DNA of 24,741 bases from a virus. A model generated the notes under the pieces. That model searched no databases. It saw only the letters and a list, made by a program, of their open reading frames with translations, and was not told the origin of the DNA. This document shows, piece after piece, positions 19,211 through 24,741 of the stretch (position 1 is the stretch's first letter; the number at the start of each line of letters is the position of its first letter). The DNA is taken from positions 1 through 24,741 of the IMG/VR virus record IMGVR_UViG_3300044612_000981; one strand, given 5' to 3'. A program made the position numbers and the translations under genes.

Positions 19211-20146
19211 CTAGGTAGCAGCGGTGAAGGTGATCGATACCTCCTGATCCGCTGTTGAACCGTTGGCATTGCATTGCCAAGTAATGTCATCGACCACGAG
19301 TCGTTCGCGGTCAGCCTCCGAGATGGAGGCGATCTGAGCTTTCGGAGCTGCGATGGTGATCTTGCTGTTGGTCGGCCCATCAAGATCAAAGGTGAGTGCG
19401 TGCTCGCTGTAGTCGAGCAGTTTGCCGTAGCGATCCTGAGTTGCGACGAGTTTTGATTCTGGATTGCCAGTGATGGTGCACATCCGATTGGTGACGATCG
19501 CGGCCAGGAATCCAGCCGCGGTGCCAGCAGACTCACGAAGTAAGATCGTATTGCCGCTGTCGAGAACCAGGCTTTCTAGGTGCAAGTCAACGCTGTTCCA
19601 TGTGGTCGTCGACGATGCAAAGCGGAGAGGTGCAACCGTCGGATACGTTGGAGCGATGATCGCGGTGTCGGTAGGTGTTTCCCATACGCCGGTAAACTCG
19701 AACTCGAGGAACGCTGTTTTTCCGGTTGGGCAGTTCCATTTGAAGGTGCCCATGCAACCTCGAAGCAGCTTTCGCATGCCGTCGATGTAGACGCCGATGG
19801 TCAGTGTTTTGACGTTGGTGCCTGGTGCCTCGGTGCGAGGTGTGTAGACCTGGCCTGATTTAACCCAGCCGCACGCAGGCAGGAACGTATCGGCCCAAGC
19901 TGGCTCGGTGGCTGTTCCGTCCCAATGTGCATCATGCTTGAAAGTTACCTTTCCTTTGTAGCCGCCAGCAACGCTGGGACGCATGCCGAAAGATCCCTGG
20001 CCCTCACGCTGTTCCATTTCCGTTTCGGTCTGGATCATGACGTCGTAAGCGTTGAATGCTGCCTCGGCCGTAGTCAAAGCTTCGGCAGTTCCTGGAGTAG
20101 ATTCGATCTTTGCGGCAAGGACTCGTTTGCGTTTGAGTAGCGTCAT
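19211..20146 (-). CDS. Major tail protein (tail tube) (311 aa)
   Basis: The beginning LLKRKRVLAAKIESTPGTAEALTTAEAAFNAYDVMIQTETEMEQREGQGSFGM is typical of tail-tube subunits of long-tailed phages, followed by YKGKVTFKHDAHWDGTATEPAWADTFLPACGW. The remainder is beta-rich with a Gly/Asp-rich later part (TGVWETPTDTAIIAPTYP...). It lies 18 bp before the chaperone gene. It polymerises into the tail tube through which DNA passes. ATG at 20146 is just before the gp10/Z-like gene end. Confidence 0.82.
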   Translation of the reverse strand: MTLLKRKRVLAAKIESTPGTAEALTTAEAAFNAYDVMIQTETEMEQREGQGSFGMRPSVAGGYKGKVTFKHDAHWDGTATEPAWADTFLPACGWVKSGQVYTPRTEAPGTNVKTLTIGVYIDGMRKLLRGCMGTFKWNCPTGKTAFLEFEFTGVWETPTDTAIIAPTYPTVAPLRFASSTTTWNSVDLHLESLVLDSGNTILLRESAGTAAGFLAAIVTNRMCTITGNPESKLVATQDRYGKLLDYSEHALTFDLDGPTNSKITIAAPKAQIASISEADRERLVVDDITWQCNANGSTADQEVSITFTAAT

Positions 20147-20818
20147 TTAATTGGTTCCTAGTTCAGGTGACGTGCGTAGTTTGATTTTGCCCTCGGCCGC
20201 CAGTGTGACCTCGCGGAGCCTGCGTTTGATTTCGATGGGTAGTCGCTCAGCGGCAATTCGAGCGGCATCGCTGGCAATGCTGGTTTGGGTGAAGTAGTCG
20301 CCTGGACTCTTGCCAAATATCTTTCGAAGCTTGCGTCCGCCCTCTTCACGTTTGTAGACGTGTCCGCCCCACTGTCGGACGGTGAATCCATCAAGGACGC
20401 TGGTCCAGCCGCCGCCCATGTTCGTCTTGTAGCGGACTCCAGATCGGACTCGCTTCCCCTTGCGAGTCTTTCCGTACTCCATCGCTTCGTGCCATCGAGC
20501 TGGAAAGGGATGCCCCTTCCAGAGCTTGATCGTGACTTGTGGACTGGCAGGCGATGCATTGTTCTTTTTGATGACCGCCTTCTTGAGCACCTTCGCCTTG
20601 GTGTAGGTCTTCGATGTGTGCTTGTTGGTGCTGTGGAGTTTGAAGTTGACGACCTTGCCGAGCTGTTGTGCGGCCTCGACGCCAACGGTCTTTGCAGTGC
20701 GGTTGACAGCAGTTGCGAGATGGCGTGACAAGTGAGGCTTGAACTGACCAAGATTCTCAGCGATCTTGCGGAGGGATTCCTGGTTGACGTCGACCTTGAA
20801 GTTGAATGCCTCGCTCAT
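20147..20818 (-). CDS. Minor tail protein Z-like (tail completion) (223 aa)
   Basis: Between the tail-terminator-like gene and major tail protein. LRKIAENLGQFKPHLSRHLATAVNRTAKTVGVEAAQQLGKVVNF is like the opening of phage tail Z proteins, with a basic linker (LHSTNKHTSKTYTKAKVLKKAVIKK) and the HEAMEYGKTRKGKRVRSGVRYKTNMGGGW region. The C-terminal DYFTQTSIASDAARIAAERLPIEIKRRLREVTLA is helical. Binds at the head-proximal end of the tail in the families known. ATG at 20818 overlaps the end of the upstream gene. Confidence 0.72.
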   Translation of the reverse strand: MSEAFNFKVDVNQESLRKIAENLGQFKPHLSRHLATAVNRTAKTVGVEAAQQLGKVVNFKLHSTNKHTSKTYTKAKVLKKAVIKKNNASPASPQVTIKLWKGHPFPARWHEAMEYGKTRKGKRVRSGVRYKTNMGGGWTSVLDGFTVRQWGGHVYKREEGGRKLRKIFGKSPGDYFTQTSIASDAARIAAERLPIEIKRRLREVTLAAEGKIKLRTSPELGTN

Positions 20819-21306
20819 GTTCTCACCACCGTTGGATCTCCCTCATCCGTCCTGTAGGTGACAAGCAGAGGTACATTGACTCCGTCGAGCCCGCCATCTG
20901 CGGAGACGTATTCCGGTGATCGAAACTGAGCATCGACGGCAAGTCCGCCGAGAGTGTGCCAAGTAGAAGCGACGCTACAGACAGCACGCACAACGTCAGC
21001 ATGAAAGAGATTGAGCTGTTCGTCGATTGTGGCTGCATCGCGTTCGCTCGGCATTAGGTGGCATCGGATCTGGTACGTTTGGCGATAGGCGACAGCTGGC
21101 GGATTGCCTGGTCGCATCAGTTCCTCGACGATCTCAGCTGATCCCTGAACGAGAACGATTTGGCGATCGCGAGGTGTAAAATCGGTCGAGCGTGTTGGTC
21201 GCAGCACCTCGCAGACGTCGATCGGATAATTCGTGGAATCTCCGATCATCGCCTGCAAGCGTCCAAGCAAAACGACAGCGATCTGTTCGTTGACTGCTAG
21301 CGGCAT
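20815..21306 (-). CDS. Tail-terminator-like protein (163 aa)
   Basis: Order (head-tail joining gene before it, Z-like after) and style (residues 1-25 VNEQIAVVLLGRLQAMIGDSTNYPIDVCEVLRP, later PPAVAYRQTYQIRCHLMPSERDAATIDEQLNLFHADVVRAVC) match U/HK97-type tail terminators, which stop tube growth and join tail to head. The C-terminal GLDGVNVPLLVTYRTDEGDP is the usual strand-rich ending. Sequence similarity alone is weak. Its start overlaps the previous gene by 10 bp. Confidence 0.65.
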   Translation of the reverse strand: MPLAVNEQIAVVLLGRLQAMIGDSTNYPIDVCEVLRPTRSTDFTPRDRQIVLVQGSAEIVEELMRPGNPPAVAYRQTYQIRCHLMPSERDAATIDEQLNLFHADVVRAVCSVASTWHTLGGLAVDAQFRSPEYVSADGGLDGVNVPLLVTYRTDEGDPTVVRT

Positions 21307-21644
21307 TCTAGGACCAGCATCCCCTCGTCATGCGACAGAAGCTTGGTAATGGTGCGGCGTTCTGGTTTGCGTCCGACCCGGACGGCAAACGCGATTGCGT
21401 CGCCGCCGAGGTCGAGTTCTTCGCTAGAAATCCCCTGCGTGATGTCATTTGCAACGCTGACCTCGAAGACGGGAGTGATTGTGTCTCCGTCCTCGGGCAG
21501 GATTGCTAGAGCGTCTCGGACCACGATCGCGTTGATTGATCTCGATTTGCCAGTCCGCTTGATGTAGCTGACCGGCTCGGCAAAATCGTTCGGATTCGCG
21601 AACAGGTTAATCGAGTCGCTCTGTATGACATCGTGCAAGGTCAT
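21297..21644 (-). CDS. Head-tail joining protein (115 aa)
   Basis: DFAEPVSYIKRTGKSRSINAIVVRD, then FEVSVANDITQGISSEELDLGGDAIAFAVRVGRKPERRTITKLLSHDEGMLVLECR, reads as an FII/head-closure-like small beta-barrel protein with the common ending L-x-HDEGM-x-x-LE. It lies downstream of the capsid genes and upstream of the tail terminator, the place of a head-closure or adaptor protein. It would close the portal side of the DNA-filled head and provide the tail docking face. ATG at 21644. Confidence 0.72.
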   Translation of the reverse strand: MTLHDVIQSDSINLFANPNDFAEPVSYIKRTGKSRSINAIVVRDALAILPEDGDTITPVFEVSVANDITQGISSEELDLGGDAIAFAVRVGRKPERRTITKLLSHDEGMLVLECR

Positions 21645-21647
21645 CGC

Positions 21648-22304
21648 TTACCGCTTGCACTCCACCGACACGTAGTCGATGGTGACGCTGTTGACGTTCG
21701 TCGATGCAGTCTTGCTCATCTGAACGAACGGTTGCAGCGAACTGGTTGCAGCGGCCATCGTGAAGGTCGTGGTCGATGCGACCCGGTTGCCGTCGACGTA
21801 GAACTTGACGTCGGACTTGCCGCCAGTGAAGTCGATGACGAACTCGCGGTACGTGGCGACGAGCGATAGGCCAGTTGCCTTGTCGTCGAGATCGCTGGTT
21901 CCGTCGTCGGACTCGCAAACGATCGCGTTTGATCCAGCAAGCTTGAATTGAGCATTGTTGGCAGTCGCGTCGGTGTCGTCGTTGCGTGCGGATTGCAGTC
22001 CAAACGCCAATGTCGTCGCAGCGTTGAGCGTTGCAACGGTCTTGACGATGAAAATCGCTCGCTGGATATTGTCGATGTCGAAGCAAAGCTTGTCACCGAA
22101 ATCCAGGCAAACGTTTTGCACTTCGTTAGCACTGTCAAAAGTCAGTGCAATCTCTCCGGTCGCCGATGGGCTGACCGATGCATACGTTGGAGTGCCGCTC
22201 GACGAGGTGTCGGTAACCTTCCAGTTGCCTTCACCGACCGTTGCGGTAAACGTTCTTCCGCCGAAGAAGTCATCTTCGAATTTCGCGTGGTTCACGAATC
22301 CCAT
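21648..22304 (-). CDS. Putative capsid-associated protein, LamG-like beta sandwich (218 aa)
   Basis: Strand-rich with DDFFGGRTFTATVGEGNWKV, EIALTFDSANEVQNVCLDFGDKLCFDIDNIQRAIFIVKT and FKFYVDGNRVASTTTFTM-like strands (VKFYVDGNRVAS), plus a closing VNSVTIDYVSVECK. This is the pattern of concanavalin/LamG-like folds. The position straight after the major capsid gene suggests a decoration or head fibre protein that may bind sugars or host surface. ATG at 22304. An inferred role; no specific family is proven. Confidence 0.6.
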   Translation of the reverse strand: MGFVNHAKFEDDFFGGRTFTATVGEGNWKVTDTSSSGTPTYASVSPSATGEIALTFDSANEVQNVCLDFGDKLCFDIDNIQRAIFIVKTVATLNAATTLAFGLQSARNDDTDATANNAQFKLAGSNAIVCESDDGTSDLDDKATGLSLVATYREFVIDFTGGKSDVKFYVDGNRVASTTTFTMAAATSSLQPFVQMSKTASTNVNSVTIDYVSVECKR

Positions 22305-22392
22305 TTTTCTTTATTCCCGTTTATTGATGTGGTTTTGGTTGTCAACATGCCCCTGAGCCGATAAGCCCAGGGGCGAAGATTGTCAGCTAAGA
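22305..22392 (-). promoter_or_regulatory. Spacer after the capsid gene, with hairpin and possible weak promoter
   Basis: The transcript folds GCCCCTG-GGC-loop-GCT-CAGGGGC (22375-22350). TTGACA follows (22346-22341) with only a poor AT-rich -10. No clear U-tract is present. Confidence 0.3.
22350..22375 (-). terminator. Hairpin downstream of the major capsid gene
   Basis: Seven GC-rich pairs GCCCCTG/CAGGGGC with inner GC pairs and a TTATCG loop, 18 nt after the capsid stop codon. No run of U follows, so it may be an RNA-stabilising or partial terminator hairpin that sets the ratio of capsid to downstream transcript, and not a strong stop. Confidence 0.45.
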
Positions 22393-24591
22393 CTAGGTGC
22401 GGTTTCCGAAGATACCGCGGTGATCGATGACGGCAGCAGCCATCGTTTGACGCACGTAGTAGTGGTAGGTGTCGTTGTCCTTGTTCCATTCGCTTTCGAG
22501 GACTGGGGACTCTTCACCGTTGAGGAAGGTGATTTCCACGGTGTCGATCTGCGAGTTGTCGGCGATCGCGTACCAGTTGGTTGCACTGTTCGCGTCGAGC
22601 AGTGGCGTCGAGACGACTTGCAACGGACGAACGCCGTTCACGCCGTAGATGTTGACCACGCCTTCGTTGCCGTTGCTCTGTGCGTAGGACTGGCTGTTGA
22701 CCAGTTCCAACGCGGTGCCAGAGTAAGCAAGCGGAACGAGCAACGTGCGAGGTTGCAGGTTCAGGTAAACGTCGCTCGACAGACCCTTTTGAAGGCCCAT
22801 GAACTTGAACGCCTCGTTGAGAGTCGTTACGCCAGGAGCTGCAACAGACACGCCAGTGATGTTGGTTCCGCTGGTGTGCGATGCAGAGAACAACGCAAAG
22901 CCGTCCGCCATCGTTGGGTTGGCGAGGAGTGCGTCGTAAACGACCTTTTCTTGGGTTCGGCGAGCTGCGTTTCCGTGCATGGCTGGGATTCGCGACAGTG
23001 CGTCGAGATCGTCGTTGATGACGGTTTCCCAGGTGACGGAGAACTTTTTGCCGAACTTCTCAACCTTGTACGATCGCTTGGAATCGCTGATTGATCCCTC
23101 TGGGTACGGTGCCCCTTCGGGAACCATTTCCAAGTTTGGCGATTCGCCAAGCTGGATGCGGTTGATGTTCTTGAAGTCCTCGACCGATTGAGCTTGGCGA
23201 GCCCAAAGCGACCAGGTGTACGGTGCTTCTTCGTAGGCGGCTCGCAGCGTCTTTGTTGCTGCGTCGAGCAACAGATTGGCAAACGATCCACTGGTGTGGT
23301 ACGCTTCAACCGAACGTCGAACGTTGAGACGGTTGAAGGTGGGTTCGTGACCCATCGCCATCCGTGCGACGTCTTGGCGAGTGTATCGCTCAGGATTGAT
23401 TCCCATTCGGCGAACGCACAGTTCGGCCAAACGGTAAACGCCCAGGTTGCGGAATTGCTCCGATCCTTGGACTTGTGGTGCCTGTCGCTTGACTTGTCCT
23501 TGGAAACATCGCTGCACGAGGCCAGCGGATGCGACTTCCATGAACTTGTCTTGCTCGGACACGGTGACTGCAATGCTGGAGCCTTCGATGGCTCCGCTTC
23601 CCAATGGTGTTTGAGCCATTCTTCGAATAATCTCCCGTCGGGCATCTGCAACAGAAACGTTGTCATCGATGAGCTTGTCTGCGAGTGCCCGATCTTGTCT
23701 CGCGAGCTTCACGTCATTGATGATGGTTTGGCGGCGGATCTTTTCGGCAGCGAGTTGGCGTGCAACCTCGGCCTTGACCGCTTCTTCTTGAGATGGTGCA
23801 GCGGAGACCATTTCGGCATCCGCTCGAACCGCTTCGCCCTCCATTGGTTTGTCTTCATACATCGATTCGATCTCTGGCATCTCTGGTGCCTCGATCGCTT
23901 CCGAGCCGGCTGCACCAGCAAGAAACGTGATGATTTGAACTGGATCGGTCATACCTTCCGGCACGCCGAGTTTTTGAACTGCGGCCATGAGTGCCTCGTC
24001 CATTCTCGTAATCCCTTCCCGGTCGCTAGACCGACGAACAGTAGAATTAGGATCTGCACCCGTTGCACAGATCGAAGCGTTGTGTGGCTCCCAAGCGGTG
24101 ACAATCTCCGCTGGTCCATCTATCACGTTCCCACTCGGAGTCGTGTATCGTTGACCCTCTGGCACGTACTGTCGTGCGAGGATTTGTGCATCAATGCTGA
24201 AGTCGTTGAGGTGTCCCTCGTTGTATCTGGTCGCAATCTTTTGGCTTTCGTCGTCGCTCGCGAACTCGGGGAGTCCAACGAGTGCATCGCCCTCGATCTT
24301 GATAGATCGGATGGAACCGAAGACATTGCGAACGGTTTGATCGTTGTGGCTGTCGACGATCGGTAGCTGATTGCGATCCTGTCGGAATCGGACTCCGTTC
24401 ATGAGCAATACTTGAGCAACCCATTGACGCCTGGCCTCGTCGTAGACCATGACAGGAGTCTCGGTGGCAATGACTGCCTTGCCGTCCTTGATGACTCCGA
24501 ACTGTCGCTGGATGACCGGCGATGGATCGTTCTTTGCGATCGCTTGTGCAATCTTCTTGCGACGGATTGCGTTTATTTCGGCAAGTGTCAT
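22393..24591 (-). CDS. Prohead protease fused to major capsid protein (Mu gpT-like) (732 aa)
   Basis: Residues 1 to about 190 form a prohead protease: PIVDSHNDQ (catalytic His 82) and NDFSIDA (Ser 132). Residues about 200-360 are a charged helical scaffold-like linker (PSQEEAVKAEVARQLAAEKIRRQTIINDVKLARQDRALADKLIDD). Residues about 370-732 are a gpT-like major capsid domain (NRLNVRRSVEAYHTSGSFANLLLDAATKTLRAAYEE, then VPEGAPYPEGSISDSKRSYKVEKFGKKFSVTWETVINDDLDALSRIP). So one polypeptide delivers protease, scaffold and shell, and the protease must cut itself free. Such fusions are known in some phages. It starts as ATGA over the end of the upstream gene. Confidence 0.85.
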   Translation of the reverse strand: MTLAEINAIRRKKIAQAIAKNDPSPVIQRQFGVIKDGKAVIATETPVMVYDEARRQWVAQVLLMNGVRFRQDRNQLPIVDSHNDQTVRNVFGSIRSIKIEGDALVGLPEFASDDESQKIATRYNEGHLNDFSIDAQILARQYVPEGQRYTTPSGNVIDGPAEIVTAWEPHNASICATGADPNSTVRRSSDREGITRMDEALMAAVQKLGVPEGMTDPVQIITFLAGAAGSEAIEAPEMPEIESMYEDKPMEGEAVRADAEMVSAAPSQEEAVKAEVARQLAAEKIRRQTIINDVKLARQDRALADKLIDDNVSVADARREIIRRMAQTPLGSGAIEGSSIAVTVSEQDKFMEVASAGLVQRCFQGQVKRQAPQVQGSEQFRNLGVYRLAELCVRRMGINPERYTRQDVARMAMGHEPTFNRLNVRRSVEAYHTSGSFANLLLDAATKTLRAAYEEAPYTWSLWARQAQSVEDFKNINRIQLGESPNLEMVPEGAPYPEGSISDSKRSYKVEKFGKKFSVTWETVINDDLDALSRIPAMHGNAARRTQEKVVYDALLANPTMADGFALFSASHTSGTNITGVSVAAPGVTTLNEAFKFMGLQKGLSSDVYLNLQPRTLLVPLAYSGTALELVNSQSYAQSNGNEGVVNIYGVNGVRPLQVVSTPLLDANSATNWYAIADNSQIDTVEITFLNGEESPVLESEWNKDNDTYHYYVRQTMAAAVIDHRGIFGNRT

Positions 24592-24741
24592 TGAGGCACC
24601 TCGGTAGTTGGTAGCTGCGTATTAACAACGCCATCTAATGCATCTTTGATGAGAATCTCAATATCCTCATCTGGCATTCCTGTAGACTTGAGAAATACCC
24701 TTGCTGTCGGCTCTGTCATTGTTCCAGACGCTAGTTCATCA
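24588..24741 (-). CDS. C-terminal end of an upstream gene (partial, at least 50 aa)
   Basis: The frame enters from outside the window and reads DELASGTMTEPTARVFLKS, TGMPDEDIEILIKDALDGV, VNTQLPTTEVPQ, then TGA overlapping the start of the protease-capsid gene (ATGA). Acidic, with a likely helix. In phage gene order this place usually belongs to a portal or head-morphogenesis protein, but these residues alone do not identify it. An internal ATG at MTEP with GGA nearby could make a separate 43-aa ORF. Confidence 0.6.
   Translation of the reverse strand, partial: DELASGTMTEPTARVFLKSTGMPDEDIEILIKDALDGVVNTQLPTTEVPQ

Noticed and set aside
23188-24366. Long plus-strand open frame (392 aa)
   Set aside because: It is antisense to the clear protease-capsid fusion and has the Cys/Arg/Ser-rich composition of a shadow frame.

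Overview
The window is most of the structural, recombination and replication part of a tailed double-stranded DNA phage or prophage, read almost entirely on the minus strand, with what looks like an integron gene-cassette array at its left end. The tail order (major tail protein, frameshifted tail chaperones, tape measure) points to a long-tailed phage. The host is probably a Gram-negative bacterium; Planctomycetota is a guess from the general feel of the proteins and is not proven. No integrase, terminase, lysis gene, lysogeny repressor or integron integrase is visible, so phage versus prophage cannot be decided here.

Layout from the right end in the direction of transcription. 24741-12128: end of an unknown gene, a prohead protease fused to the major capsid protein, a head surface-like protein, head-tail joining and tail-completion proteins, major tail protein, a tail-chaperone pair joined by a predicted -1 frameshift, a short tape-measure protein, four uncharacterised virion-type proteins (one with 34 cysteines) and a glycosyltransferase with an Erv/ALR-like N-terminal part. 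12111-10841: a metallophosphoesterase and a small HExxH metalloprotease. 10258-10838: the only two plus-strand genes, which share a duplicated 32-bp translation start region. 10119-7133: a small helix-turn-helix regulator, CsrA, a zinc-finger protein, a PD-(D/E)XK exonuclease, a RecT-like annealing protein, a winged-helix-like protein and a helical protein. 7124-2217: a tRNA-like gene, a 33-aa membrane protein, a zinc-ribbon protein, an SNF2-type helicase, a cytosine-N4-type DNA methyltransferase, a T5orf172/GIY-YIG-like protein and a replication initiator with iteron-like repeats inside its gene (candidate origin), followed by a possible helicase-loader gene.

2147-1: a second tRNA-like gene, then five small minus-strand ORFs. 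These are separated by four elements with the architecture of integron attC sites: complementary R boxes, an unpaired spacer, a long L stem with two extrahelical bases at constant places, and a terminal loop. Stop codons lie in the R'' boxes, and the cassette-end boxes match as the cassette model predicts. I read this as a cassette array without integrase carried next to the phage replication module. This is the most notable feature of the window.

Secondary points are two tRNA-like genes with oversized anticodon loops, the in-gene iterons, direct repeats around the HTH gene, and the slippery A-run in the tail chaperones.
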